DNA of 64,000 nucleotides from Paenibacillus glycinis (GCF_009909185.1 NZ_JAAAMV010000009.1:283940-347939); one strand, 5' to 3'. Counted from the first letter of the stretch, positions 34,960 to 44,813 are shown. A program made the numbers and translations. Notes: generated by a model from the sequence alone, not told the origin.

Positions 34960-37900
34960 ATGAAAGAGAGGTCATCATTCAACATGGCTAGCACAACACG
35001 ATTATTTTCGCGCTGGCGGAAGCCGGTCTCCGCGCTTCTGGCAGGCGCGCTGCTGGCAACGTCCGCCGCGATCGTCCCGCCCAAGGCGTTCGCTTCGGTA
35101 GCCGAAGGCCTGCAGGTGGTCAATGTCGCCAACAATGTCATGAACTTCGGACAACCCGTGTCTCGTACGGGTACGGATAAGGATTTAGGGGCCGTTTACA
35201 CGTATGCCAACGTCATTACCAGAGACGGCATTACGGTCGACGCGAAGGTCACGATCGAAGCGCGCAACAGCGCCACGCTCGCCCAGTTCGACAATAACTT
35301 CCCGAGCGATGCGGACCTGCAGAAGCGGCTCAATCCATGGGTGACGACTACCGGCGAAGGATCGTTCACTTTGAAGATCGATTTTTACGATCAGGCCACG
35401 GGACTGCCCGTACAGCTTCAAAACTTTTACATGACCGTCATCGACGTCGATGGCGACAATTCCAACTCGGAATTTATTGAGGCTTCCGCATTCGCCAGCT
35501 ACACGCTCAGCAGCAAATATACCTCCTCCTCGAATCCAACGGGCTTGACCGTTTCTTCAGTTACGGGAGGCAAACTTCGCTTCAAGGGCATCCTGGACGG
35601 CATCAACGGCACGGTGTTTAACGACCGGGATTCTTTCGTGACCAATTATACGGCGCCAATCAGTTCGATGAAGGTCGTCGTCGGCAATACCGGCACGATG
35701 AGCTCTCGCCAGTTCTCGATTAACTTCGGCGCGAGCGGCGTCGGACAGTTCCTGGAACCGATTCAGACGATCAATAACCCCAACGCTCCGACGCTCACGG
35801 TCGGCATCGCCGACGGCGGCGATGGCCATTTGACGCCGGGCGCTGATAATCTCGCGCAAGTCATCGTGTCCGGCGACGTGAATCCGGGCGCGGGCAGTTC
35901 CGTCACGGGGCAGCCGGTGACGATTATCTTGAAGGACGCGGCAAACGGGACGAAATCGTACTCGGCCAACGTCGACGGCGAAGGCCATTACGAGCTTCCG
36001 ATCGATCTCGCCGCGTTTCCGAAAGGACCGATTAACGCGGAGGCGAGCGTCGTCAATACGGACGGCAATCCGAGCGCCGTTCCCGCGACGGCGTCCACGA
36101 TCAAGGACAACACGGCTCCGATCGCGGCCGATATCGCCAAGAACGGATCGGAGGACCAGCCGGTCGCCTTTGCGGCAGCGGACTTCACGAGCCGGTTCAC
36201 GGACGCGGACGGCGCGGACGTCTTGACGAAGGTGAAGCTCACCGATTTGCCGGAACATGGCACGCTGTATCTGGGCGATACGCCTGTAACCGACGGGCAG
36301 GAGATCCTAGCGGCCGAATTGGGTTCGCTGACGTTCTTCCCGGATGAATCCTGGACAGGCAGTACGGGCTTTTCGTGGAACGGCTTCGACGGTTCGACTT
36401 ACGCTGCCGCGCCTGCGAATGTCGCGATCGCGATCGCCGGCGTGAATCATGCGCCGACGGTGTCGAACATTTCGAAGAACGGTACGGAGGACGAGCCAGT
36501 CACGTTCGCTGACGAGGATTTCACAGGCAAATTCAATGATCCGGACGCCAACTCGCTCGCGACCGTGAAAGTCACGAGCCTTCCGGCTCAAGGCATGCTG
36601 GCGCTGAGCGGAACGCCGGTTGCCGTCGGTCAAGAAATCCCGGCATCGGAGCTGGATGAACTGACGTTCGTCCCGGCTGAATCCTGGACCGGCAACACCT
36701 CCTTCACATGGAACGGCAGTGACGGCATGACCTATGCGTCGGTGCCGGCGAATGTAACGATCACGATCGCGCCGGGCAATGTCGCGCCGACGGTAGCGGA
36801 CATCGCCAAGAGCGGAACGGAGGACCAACCGGTCGCATTCGCGGCGACAGACTTCACGAGCCAGTTCACCGATCCGGACGAGGACGATGAATTGGTATTC
36901 GCGAAGCTGACGAATCTGCCCGCGTACGGCAAGCTGAAGCTTGACGGCACGGATGTGACCGAGGGCCAGGAAATCGCCGCAGGCGACTTGGACAAGCTGT
37001 CGTTCGTGCCGGCCGCGAACGTGAGCGGCATCATGACATTCACATGGAACGGCAGCGACGGCAAGCTGTATGCGCCGGCGCCAGCGATCGTGAAGATAAC
37101 GATTGCTGCAGTCAACGATGTGCCGACAGTGACGGATATCGCGAAGAACGGAGCGGAGGACGAAACGCTGCCGTTTGAAGCAGGCGATTTCACAAGCAAA
37201 TTTGCCGATATGGACCAATTGGATCGACTGGTTCGCGTGCAATTGACGAGCCTTCCGGCAAACGGAACGCTTAAGCTGAACGGCGAAGCAGTGACCGAAG
37301 GGCAAGAAGTCGATGCGGAAGAGCTGTCCGGTCTAACCTTCTTGCCGGCCGCCGATTGGAACGGTACGACGACGTTCCACTGGAACGGCAGCGACGGCAA
37401 GGCATACGCTGCCGACGTAGCGACCGTAACGATCACGATCGGCGAAGCGAACGATAAGCCGGTCGCGAATCCGCAGACGGTTGCCGCCGACCAAGAGCTG
37501 CCTGCTGTCATCACGCTGTCCGGTTCGGATCCCGAAACACCAGCCGGTGAGCTGACCTACTCGATCGTGACGGGGCCGCAGCATGGCGAAGGAAGTCTGT
37601 CCGGCAACGAGTACACGTACACGCCGGCGGACGGCTACACGGGCTCGGATACGCTGACGTTCACGGTGTCCGACGGTACCTTGACCAGCGACCCCGCTAC
37701 GGTGACGATCACGGTTAACCCGCTGACGCCGCTTGACGGATGGGCGGGCGAACGGAAGCAGAGCGAGACCACGCCATACGTTATCGTGTCTCCCGGCAGC
37801 CCGCTGAAGCTGTCCGCGGCAAGCTCGCTCGAGGCGGTCAAAGTGACGGCCACGGTATACGGCACGACGACGGATCTGACGCTGACCAACGCGGACACGG

Positions 37901-40665
37901 CCGTCGAGGACGGCAAGAAAACATGGGCCGCGACGGGCCACCGTCTGCCGGACACGATTGCGTCCGGCGATTACAGCGTGCAATTCGTCGCGTACGACCG
38001 CGACGGCCATGTGCTGCAAACCGAGAAGCCGTCCCGCGTCGGGGAAGATAACGCCTACCACGTTCGGGCGCAGGACAATTTGAAGGGTACGATCTCGGCG
38101 CAAGAGAACAACGAGCCGATCGGGGGCGCCAGCGTCGCCTTGTATGATTCCACGGGCACCGTTCCGATCGGAACGCCGTTCGTGACAGCGGCCGACGGCA
38201 AATACCAATTTACGAATATCAAGACGGGCAATTACTTGGTGATCGTGAAGAAGGACGGCTTCGGCACGAAGCGCAGCGCGGTCCGCGCGCTGCCGGAGAA
38301 CCTGACCGATACCGACATCGTCCGGGATTACGAGCTCGTGCCGTTCGCGATGACGCTGTCGGCGTCTCCGAGCGCCATTGTCGGCGACGGCGTTTCGACA
38401 TCGGCGCTCAAAGCGGTGCTGACCGATAAGGACGGCAAGCCGATTGCCGGGGTAGGAGTCGCCTTCTCCGCGCCTCGCGGCACGTTCGCCGGCGGATCGG
38501 AAGCCACGACGGATAAGGACGGCGTCGCCGTCGTCACGTACAAATCGGAGGCCATCGAAGGGATCCTGTCGCAAAACATCGTCGTCACGGCGACGGTCGA
38601 CGATCCCGAGCATAACCTGTATGCCGTCGATCAGATGATCGTGACGTTCCAGCCGGCGTCCATCAAGGGCGTCATCACGGACAATAACGTCGACGTCGAC
38701 CATGACGGCAAACCGGATCCGATCGCCGGCGCGGTCGTTCGCATTACGAAGGACTTCGACGGCGACGGCGTCATCGATTTCGCCGGCGAAGCGATCACGA
38801 ACGCGGACGGCAGCTACAGCATCGCGATTCCGCGCGGCGACGAGGAATACGACGTCGCCATCACGCGGACAATCGAACGGGACGGCCAGCAAAAGACCGT
38901 GACGTTCAATCAGAAAGCCCAAGTCGGCGCGGTTACCGGCAGAGGCGAAGAGACGTTCGCTTCCACGAAGACGGTATCCGGGATTATCGGAACCAAGGAT
39001 TCGAACGGCAAAGCCGTCTTGTCGCCTCCGGTTGCGAGCAACCTGGTCATTTATCTCAAGGACGGCAACGGCGACTACGTGCTTGACGGCGTCACCGGCG
39101 AGCCGAAGCGATTCCCGGTCAGGGCGGACGGCGTATTCAGCGCCGATGATCTGGCGGTCGGCACGTACGGCATGGAAGTGCGGTTCGTTCACGCCGACGG
39201 CGAGGAAATCATCCTCAACCAGCTGGCGGACGGCTCGCTGCCGAAGGTCGGCGTCACGGACGACGGCCAGCTGAACATCACGCAGGAGCTGATCGACCCG
39301 TACGGGACAATCACGAACATCAAGACCGAGAAGGAAATCGAAGGCGCTCACGTCGTGCTGTACTATGCAGATACCCCGCGTAACCGCGGCAAAGGCATCA
39401 CGCCCGGCACGGAAGTGACGCTGCCCGCGCTGACAGGATTCGCGCCGAACGACAACGCGAACCCGCAGGACAGCAACGCATTCGGTAAATACGCTTATAT
39501 GGTTTACGGTCATACGGACTATTACTTGATCGCGACGAAAGCCGGGTATTCGACGTATACGAGCCCGACACTGTCCGTCGAAACGGCGATCGTGCGGCAC
39601 GATTTCGGCATGGCTCCGATCGAATCGCCGCCGTTCGTATCGCCTCCCGTGACGCCGCCCGCGAAGGCGGACGTCGATGCGGCCACCAACCTGCAGCTGG
39701 ATGGAACGGTGTATCCGGAAGGCAGCAAAGTGCCGGTGGCCGTACAATTCAGCGACCTGTCCGATGCGGCGATCGAAGGCGGCAAGGTGACGCTGCAGCT
39801 GCCGGACGGCGTCAAGGTCGACAATGCTGACGGAGGTACGGTAGACGGTGCGGTCATTACGTGGACGATCCCGCATGCCGATCCGTCCAAGACGAACACG
39901 TTCCACCCGGTACTTGTTCTGCCGCAAATCGGCGGAAAAACGCAAACGCTCGAGCTGGTCTCGGATTTCCGCTATGATGGCAAGCTGCTGCATCCGGAAT
40001 GGAGCGCATCGTCCGTGAAACTGACGGTCGTGTCGGACCGGTTCGGCGATCAGGAGCATCAGCGTTACATCCAGGGCTACCCGGACCATATGTTCCATAC
40101 GGACCGGTCGCTCACTCGCGCGGAGCTGGCGGCGATCATGGCCAGGCTGATCGGCAAATACGACGGAGCGGATCCGGAATACAAGGATGTTCCGACTGCG
40201 CACTGGGCATCCGGTTATATCCGCGCGGTAACGGCGGAGGGCTTGTTCCAAGGTTATGAGGACAATCGCTTCTTGCCAGACCAACCGGTGTCGAGAGCGG
40301 AACTGACGGCCGTCATGGCTCGGTTCCTTCACCTCAAGACCGGTACGCCGATCGCGCTGCACTTCAAGGACATTCAGGGCAACTGGGCGTCCTCGGCCAT
40401 CGAAGCGCTGTATCGAAACCACATGATCAGCGGCTACGGGGACGGCACGTTCAAGCCGAACAGCGCGATCAAGCGGGTCGAGGCCGTCGTGCTTATCAAT
40501 GCGATGCTGTTCCGCGGACCGCTGACGGACATCGATCCGACGTTCCCGGACGTTCCCGCAAGTTTTTGGGGCTTCGGGCAGATCGAAGAAGCGTCGGTCT
40601 CGCACGCCTCGAACTGGAATGACGAAGGCCAAGAACATTTTATTAGCAAATTGCAGACCAAGTGA
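34960..40665 (+). CDS. Giant SLH-domain cell-surface protein with cadherin-like repeats
   Basis: A 1901-residue exported protein. Signal peptide at about 9-46 (LLAGALLATSAAIVPPKAFA). A unique N-terminal beta region (about 47-270) and a Big-type domain follow. Then come four repeats of about 110 residues (roughly 386-830), each opening AKNGxEDxPVxF and holding TSLPAxGxLxLxG, FVPAxxWxGxxxFxWNGSDG. A Big_9-like VCBS domain (about 833-925), carboxypeptidase-regulatory-like modules and an invasin-like Big_1 domain follow. Three SLH motifs sit at the end (about 1690-1880: QRYIQGYPD.MFH, GLFQGYEDNRFLP, MISGYGDGTFKP), which anchor to pyruvylated secondary cell-wall polymer. Probably a structural or adhesive protein. 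Transcribed alone with its own terminator. Confidence 0.93.
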   Translation: MKERSSFNMASTTRLFSRWRKPVSALLAGALLATSAAIVPPKAFASVAEGLQVVNVANNVMNFGQPVSRTGTDKDLGAVYTYANVITRDGITVDAKVTIEARNSATLAQFDNNFPSDADLQKRLNPWVTTTGEGSFTLKIDFYDQATGLPVQLQNFYMTVIDVDGDNSNSEFIEASAFASYTLSSKYTSSSNPTGLTVSSVTGGKLRFKGILDGINGTVFNDRDSFVTNYTAPISSMKVVVGNTGTMSSRQFSINFGASGVGQFLEPIQTINNPNAPTLTVGIADGGDGHLTPGADNLAQVIVSGDVNPGAGSSVTGQPVTIILKDAANGTKSYSANVDGEGHYELPIDLAAFPKGPINAEASVVNTDGNPSAVPATASTIKDNTAPIAADIAKNGSEDQPVAFAAADFTSRFTDADGADVLTKVKLTDLPEHGTLYLGDTPVTDGQEILAAELGSLTFFPDESWTGSTGFSWNGFDGSTYAAAPANVAIAIAGVNHAPTVSNISKNGTEDEPVTFADEDFTGKFNDPDANSLATVKVTSLPAQGMLALSGTPVAVGQEIPASELDELTFVPAESWTGNTSFTWNGSDGMTYASVPANVTITIAPGNVAPTVADIAKSGTEDQPVAFAATDFTSQFTDPDEDDELVFAKLTNLPAYGKLKLDGTDVTEGQEIAAGDLDKLSFVPAANVSGIMTFTWNGSDGKLYAPAPAIVKITIAAVNDVPTVTDIAKNGAEDETLPFEAGDFTSKFADMDQLDRLVRVQLTSLPANGTLKLNGEAVTEGQEVDAEELSGLTFLPAADWNGTTTFHWNGSDGKAYAADVATVTITIGEANDKPVANPQTVAADQELPAVITLSGSDPETPAGELTYSIVTGPQHGEGSLSGNEYTYTPADGYTGSDTLTFTVSDGTLTSDPATVTITVNPLTPLDGWAGERKQSETTPYVIVSPGSPLKLSAASSLEAVKVTATVYGTTTDLTLTNADTAVEDGKKTWAATGHRLPDTIASGDYSVQFVAYDRDGHVLQTEKPSRVGEDNAYHVRAQDNLKGTISAQENNEPIGGASVALYDSTGTVPIGTPFVTAADGKYQFTNIKTGNYLVIVKKDGFGTKRSAVRALPENLTDTDIVRDYELVPFAMTLSASPSAIVGDGVSTSALKAVLTDKDGKPIAGVGVAFSAPRGTFAGGSEATTDKDGVAVVTYKSEAIEGILSQNIVVTATVDDPEHNLYAVDQMIVTFQPASIKGVITDNNVDVDHDGKPDPIAGAVVRITKDFDGDGVIDFAGEAITNADGSYSIAIPRGDEEYDVAITRTIERDGQQKTVTFNQKAQVGAVTGRGEETFASTKTVSGIIGTKDSNGKAVLSPPVASNLVIYLKDGNGDYVLDGVTGEPKRFPVRADGVFSADDLAVGTYGMEVRFVHADGEEIILNQLADGSLPKVGVTDDGQLNITQELIDPYGTITNIKTEKEIEGAHVVLYYADTPRNRGKGITPGTEVTLPALTGFAPNDNANPQDSNAFGKYAYMVYGHTDYYLIATKAGYSTYTSPTLSVETAIVRHDFGMAPIESPPFVSPPVTPPAKADVDAATNLQLDGTVYPEGSKVPVAVQFSDLSDAAIEGGKVTLQLPDGVKVDNADGGTVDGAVITWTIPHADPSKTNTFHPVLVLPQIGGKTQTLELVSDFRYDGKLLHPEWSASSVKLTVVSDRFGDQEHQRYIQGYPDHMFHTDRSLTRAELAAIMARLIGKYDGADPEYKDVPTAHWASGYIRAVTAEGLFQGYEDNRFLPDQPVSRAELTAVMARFLHLKTGTPIALHFKDIQGNWASSAIEALYRNHMISGYGDGTFKPNSAIKRVEAVVLINAMLFRGPLTDIDPTFPDVPASFWGFGQIEEASVSHASNWNDEGQEHFISKLQTK

Positions 40666-40674
40666 AATAACGCA

Positions 40675-40717
40675 TAAAGCCGCGAACTCGAGTTTTCTTC
40701 GAGTATCGCGGCTTTTT
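40675..40717 (+). terminator. Intrinsic terminator of the surface-protein gene
   Basis: AAAGCCGCGA ... TCGCGGCTTT with an inner CGAG/CTCG-type pair, followed by TTTTTG. Confidence 0.9.
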
Positions 40718-40885
40718 GTCGTCTCAGATCGATGAACATGGATCCGCATAATGTCCTGGTCATGGTATGGGCAGGACAACATGCGGACGTAAGCTTTATT
40801 GCACAGCCTTCCAAGTCGCAGCTTAACGGTTTATTGCACCGGCACCGGCGGTTGAGGTTGCTTATGCGTAATCGCATCCTTGGCT

Positions 40886-41240
40886 TCGTTATTTTTCAGG
40901 AAAATGCGATCAAATATACCTTATCCGGGGGCACGGTGTCCTTGACGGTGGCGAAACAGGCCGTATTTTCAAAAGACGCGCTCCTGAACGAAGTTAGCGA
41001 TACGGGAATCGGGATTCCTGAGGAAGAGTTGCGCGAATCTTCGAACGGTTTTATAGGCCTGACAAAACACGCTCGCGGGATATGGGCGGACACGGTCTTG
41101 GGCTCGCTATCGCCAAGCAGATCGTGGAGTCATGCGGAGGGACCATAAGCGTAAAGAGCCAGATGGGAGAGGGGAGTTCGTTCAAGGCGGAGCTGCCCAT
41201 GGCTCGCATGGAGCGCGAAGAGGAATACGGATCTCCATAA
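40886..41240 (+). pseudogene. Fragment of a sensor histidine kinase (ATPase domain only)
   Basis: The first frame reads ENAIKYTLSGGTVSLTV and SDTGIGIPEEELRE, the N and G1 boxes of a HATPase domain. A one-base loss near 41038 then moves coding to another frame: FERFYRPDKTRSRDMGGHG, LGLAIAKQIVESCGG and a normal C-terminus ending GSP before a TAA. The sensor and histidine parts are missing. It is a 5'-truncated, frameshifted remnant. The 220 bases between the previous terminator and this fragment hold no recognisable coding. Confidence 0.8.
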
Positions 41241-41253
41241 GGGAGGTGTTACG

Positions 41254-41613
41254 ATGAGAAAATGGATTCCTATTGCGCTCTTGGTCGCGACGCTGCTCGT
41301 TGCTTGCTTGTGTCCGCTGCTGCATGCCGAATCCGCCTCCGATGACAATTATTCATCCGGTCCGGCTATTACCGCGGGCGGCGACGATTACGGCTTCGGC
41401 GCGATCGAACTTGGCGCAGCCAAGAACGGCTCGGATGCACCGCATGTTTTATTCTCCTTTGTTTTTCTGCTGCTGCTATTGTCCTCCTCTTTCCCCGAGA
41501 GCTGGATAAAGCTCTACTTCCGTTCTCCCGTGCCCATCCTCAAACGATTTTACGTACTCAACCCCGTTCGTTTTCAATCCCGCTATATGAGCTCGCTCTC
41601 CGTTCATCTATGA
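41254..41613 (+). CDS. Small membrane protein upstream of secDF
   Basis: A 119-residue protein not recognised. It has a signal-like N-terminus (IPIALLVATLLVACLCPLLHA, about 5-25), a short acidic/glycine-rich stretch, a second hydrophobic segment (HVLFSFVFLLLLLSSS, about 69-84) and a basic tail. A good GGGAGGTG ribosome site precedes the ATG. It ends 28 bases before secDF, so it is probably co-transcribed. No function is proposed. Confidence 0.6.
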   Translation: MRKWIPIALLVATLLVACLCPLLHAESASDDNYSSGPAITAGGDDYGFGAIELGAAKNGSDAPHVLFSFVFLLLLLSSSFPESWIKLYFRSPVPILKRFYVLNPVRFQSRYMSSLSVHL

Positions 41614-41641
41614 TTCTATAGAATGAAAGGGAGAATTCGAA

Positions 41642-43783
41642 TTGTCCAAAATAATAAAAAGCTTGCTGCCGTTCGTGCTGACGGTTCTTTTCGTGCTGGC
41701 CTTGATGACATCGACGCTGCCGCGCATCGTCGGCAATTTGAAGCTGGGCCTCGATCTTCAGGGCGGCTTCGACATCCTCTATCAAGTGAAGCCAATCGAT
41801 TCCGAACAGCAAGTGACGAAACCGCAGCTGCTCGCGACCGAGCGAATGATCGAAAAGCGCGTCAACATTACGAAAGTGTCCGAGCCGGAGCTGACGATCG
41901 AAGGCGCCGACCGGATTCGCGTCCGGATCGCCGGCGACGGCGACCAGACGAAGCTGCGGGAGCTGATCGGCCGGCCAGCCTTTCTCCGCATCGCGGACGA
42001 ACAGGACCGCGTCGTGCTGGACGGCGGCGATTTGCTGCCGAACGGCGCGGATACGGGATACGATGCATTGAACCGGCCCGAGGTCATCGTCAAATTCAAG
42101 GACCCGGCGAAGCTTAAGCGGGTAACGCAGGACAATCTGGGCAAGACGCTTACGTTCATGATGGACGACAACGTCGTATCTGAAGCTGTCGTGCAGGCTG
42201 TCGTCAGAGACGGCGTCTCCGCCATAACAAGCGGCGATCAGGACGCCTCGACCGAGCTGAAGGACCTGTTGAACGCCGGCTCGCTTCCCGCCCGGCTCAT
42301 CGAGCTGCAGGTCGATACGATTTCGCCGGGCCTCGGAGAGGAGGCGCTGCAACATACGCTGCTTGCGGGCGGGATCGCGGCCGCGGCGATTCTCGCCTTT
42401 ATGGCTGCGGTCTATCGGCTTGCGGGGCTGGCAGCCAATCTGACAATCGCCTGCTTCGCCTACATCGGCCTGGTTGCGCTGGATTGGATGAACGCGTCGA
42501 TGACGTTGTCCGGCATCGCCGGCTTCGTGCTGGCCATCGGCATGGCCGTCGATGCGAACATCATTACTTACGAGAAGATTCGAGAAGAACTGCGGGAAGG
42601 AAAAAGCCTGCGCTCCGCCTGCCGCGTCGGCGCGCGCGCTTCCATGGCCACGATTGTCGACGCACACGTGACGACGCTCATTGCGGCCCTCATATTAATG
42701 ATGTTCGGCGACGGCTCCGTAAAAGGCTTTGCGGTCGTGCTGACGATGACCATCGTCGTCAGCCTGCTCACCAATGTATATGGTTCGAGGCTGTTCCTGC
42801 GGCTGCTGCTAAGAGGAGACGTGTTCCGCAGTGCCGGCTGGTTCGGCGTGCGCATGGCCGGCAATGCCGATCAAACCGCGCGGCTTCCGAATCTCGTCAA
42901 ACGCAGAAAGCGATATTTGAGCTTCTCCGCGCTCATTCTCGTATTGGGATTAGCGGCGATATTGGTCAGAGGGCTGGAGCTCGGAGTGGATTTCAAGTCG
43001 GGGACAAGGCTGGAGCTGGCGATCGGAGTACCGTTTGAAGCCGCGGACGTCACGACGGCAATTCGCGAAGTCGTACCGTCCGTCGACATGAGGCCCGTCA
43101 TCAAGTCGGGCCATGGCAGCATTTCTTCGGCCGTGACGACGTTCGGCAGCACTTTGTCTCCCTCCCAGCTGGACTCGATCGAGGACAAGCTGCGGCAGCT
43201 TTACGGAAAACAGGTGACCGGACAGGAATCGACGGTCGATCCCGTCATTGCCGGCGAAACGGTGAAGAAGGCCGGGTACGCCGTTCTGATGGCCGCCGGT
43301 GCAATCGTGCTGTATACGGCACTTCGATTTCATTATTTATACGGCATCGGATGCATCGTCGCGCTCGCGCATGATATTTTCATTCCGATCGCGCTATTCT
43401 CCGTATTCGGGCTGGAGATCGATCTGACCTTCATCGCGGCGATATTGACGATTATCGGCTATTCGCTCAACGATACGATCGTTATTTTCGACCGGATCCG
43501 CAGCAAGATGCGAAAGGAACGGCCTACGACCACGGAGCAGCTGGAACAGCTCGTAAACGCAAGTTTGCGGCAGACGCTGCGGCGTTCCGTCTTCACGGTG
43601 CTTACGGTCTTCATCGCCGCTTTGGCCTTGTTCGTCATGGGCGGGGAGGGCATTAGGTTATTCTCGCTCGCCCTGCTGTTCGGTCTTGCGTGCGGGACGT
43701 ATTCCTCGATCTTCATCGCCGCGCAAATATGGATGATGCTGTACAAGCGCATCCGTTTAAGGTCGCAAGCAAGCCGTAAATAA
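41642..43783 (+). CDS. secDF: Fused protein-export accessory factor SecDF
   Basis: A 713-residue membrane protein in which SecD and SecF are one chain, as in Bacillus. SecDF uses the proton gradient to assist SecYEG-mediated export. SecD half: KLGLDLQGGFDILYQV near residue 30, P1 domain with IRVRIAGDGD, and transmembrane region with GMAVDANIITYEKIREEL (about 300-318). SecF half from about 420: LGVDFKSGTRLELAIG, then YSLNDTIVIFDRIRSKMRKE (about 610-629) and LRRSVFTVLTVFI. About 12 transmembrane segments. TTG start with AGGGAG upstream. The P1 region seems short compared with typical proteins, so this may be a divergent or second copy. Confidence 0.93.
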   Translation: MSKIIKSLLPFVLTVLFVLALMTSTLPRIVGNLKLGLDLQGGFDILYQVKPIDSEQQVTKPQLLATERMIEKRVNITKVSEPELTIEGADRIRVRIAGDGDQTKLRELIGRPAFLRIADEQDRVVLDGGDLLPNGADTGYDALNRPEVIVKFKDPAKLKRVTQDNLGKTLTFMMDDNVVSEAVVQAVVRDGVSAITSGDQDASTELKDLLNAGSLPARLIELQVDTISPGLGEEALQHTLLAGGIAAAAILAFMAAVYRLAGLAANLTIACFAYIGLVALDWMNASMTLSGIAGFVLAIGMAVDANIITYEKIREELREGKSLRSACRVGARASMATIVDAHVTTLIAALILMMFGDGSVKGFAVVLTMTIVVSLLTNVYGSRLFLRLLLRGDVFRSAGWFGVRMAGNADQTARLPNLVKRRKRYLSFSALILVLGLAAILVRGLELGVDFKSGTRLELAIGVPFEAADVTTAIREVVPSVDMRPVIKSGHGSISSAVTTFGSTLSPSQLDSIEDKLRQLYGKQVTGQESTVDPVIAGETVKKAGYAVLMAAGAIVLYTALRFHYLYGIGCIVALAHDIFIPIALFSVFGLEIDLTFIAAILTIIGYSLNDTIVIFDRIRSKMRKERPTTTEQLEQLVNASLRQTLRRSVFTVLTVFIAALALFVMGGEGIRLFSLALLFGLACGTYSSIFIAAQIWMMLYKRIRLRSQASRK

Positions 43784-43802
43784 CGCGTCTTCGTCTGCCA
43801 GG

Positions 43803-43850
43803 CGAAGCGGTCTTCCGGGCGGCAAATTGTCCGGGACCGCCCGCTTCGTT
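43803..43850 (+). terminator. Intrinsic terminator after secDF
   Basis: CGAAGCGG pairs with CCGCTTCG, with inner CCGG/CCGG pairing; short T-containing tail. Confidence 0.6.
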
Positions 43851-43917
43851 TGGTTAGCCGAGCGTTAAACCAATGATGATTTTACTAGCTAAACAAATCT
43901 TTGCATGATAAAGATCA

Positions 43918-43946
43918 TTGACTTCCTATCTACTAAAAGGTAGAAT
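43918..43946 (+). promoter_or_regulatory. Repressor-controlled promoter with palindromic operator
   Basis: TTGACT and TAGAAT lie 17 bases apart, an almost consensus sigma-A promoter. The operator CTATCTACTAAAAGGTAGA (43926-43944) fills the space between them and contains the palindrome TCTAC-N6-GTAGA. A bound repressor would block the polymerase. The sole gene directly after it is the dead TetR-type repressor. Confidence 0.75.
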
Positions 43947-43952
43947 TCGTAC

Positions 43953-44067
43953 ATGAACAATAACACATTCACGGCAGAGCCGATTTTAGATATCGCGCAA
44001 GAGCAAGTGCACGCGTCGGTCTCAAAGGGTTCGACTTGATCGCCGAAGACATCTATCGGATATAACG
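43953..44067 (+). pseudogene. Remnant of a TetR-family repressor gene
   Basis: The ATG opens with NNNTFTAEPILDIAQEQVHA, the first helix pattern of TetR regulators (ILDxAQExxxxxG). A one-base frameshift leads to VGLKGFDLIAEDI, the usual next segment, then a stop. The rest of the regulator, including the helix-turn-helix end and the ligand domain, is gone. It lies between two copies of the same operator, so the repressor once controlled itself and the quinone-reductase genes. Confidence 0.6.
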
Positions 44068-44098
44068 TATCAGAATGGAAGTTTTACTAACTGCTCAA

Positions 44099-44117
44099 TC
44101 TACCTTTTAGTAGATAG
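44099..44117 (+). promoter_or_regulatory. Second operator copy upstream of the quinone reductase operon
   Basis: TCTACCTTTTAGTAGATAG is the exact inverse of the first operator, 19 of 19 bases. A TTTACT 17 bases before TTTAGT may be the promoter it controlled. The 150 bases to the next gene hold a ribosome site followed by a short interrupted frame with no recognised product. Confidence 0.7.
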
Positions 44118-44273
44118 TTTGGTCCATTAAATGGTGAATCTGAATTGGAGGTGAACAGAACTTGTACGAAATGCCGAACGGCCCTCTGACGCAATAGCAG
44201 GAACGTATCTTCATGCTCAACGGGCATGATTCCAAAATAACTAACCAAATTTATGAAATGGGAGCGAATAATA

Positions 44274-44813
44274 ATGAAAATACTCGTCATCGTAGCACAC
44301 CCGAACTTGGAATCGTCCAACTGGAACAAAGCTTGGGTCGAAGAATTGAAGAAGAACGGCGACATTACGATTCATGAGCTGTACAAGGAATATCCAAGCC
44401 GGAACATCGACGTTCGGCGCGAGCAGGAGCTCGTCGAAGCGCATGACCGTATTATTTTCCAATATCCGCTGTACTGGTACAACATGCCGCCGCTGCTCAA
44501 ACAATGGTTCGATGACGTGCTGCTTTACAACTGGGCTTACGGTCCCGAAGCAAAGGCGACGACGGGCAAGGAAATCGGCGTTGCCATCTCGACTTATGGT
44601 ACGGCTGAATCTTATCAGCCTTCGGGATCCAACCGCTTGACGCTGGAACAAATTTTGGCGCCGATTCAAGCAAGCGCCCGTTTCATCAGTGCCGTATACC
44701 TGCCGCATTTCAGTGTGAATGATACCTCGGACGCGACGCCAGAGCGTTTAGCCCAAAGCAGCCAAGCTTACGCGGAGCACATCTTGTCGGTTAAACCCGC
44801 GACGGAGGCCTAA
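44274..44813 (+). CDS. NAD(P)H quinone oxidoreductase, flavodoxin-2 fold
   Basis: A 179-residue protein of the KefF/MdaB/NQO1-like group, which reduces quinones by two electrons with FMN or FAD. Signatures: ILVIVAHPNLESSNWNKAW at the start, IIFQYPLYWYNMPPLLKQWFDDVL (about 62-85) and TGKEIGVAISTYGTAESY. GGGAG precedes the ATG. First gene of an operon that continues by stop/start overlap into the DsbA-like gene. Likely protects against quinones or electrophiles. The repressor upstream is dead, so expression may be constitutive. Confidence 0.9.
   Translation: MKILVIVAHPNLESSNWNKAWVEELKKNGDITIHELYKEYPSRNIDVRREQELVEAHDRIIFQYPLYWYNMPPLLKQWFDDVLLYNWAYGPEAKATTGKEIGVAISTYGTAESYQPSGSNRLTLEQILAPIQASARFISAVYLPHFSVNDTSDATPERLAQSSQAYAEHILSVKPATEA

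Noticed and set aside
37333..40782. 1149-codon open frame antisense to the SLH surface protein
   Set aside because: The + strand gene has signal peptide, repeats and SLH domains. The minus frame is a long shadow of its codon bias with no domain, ribosome site or promoter.
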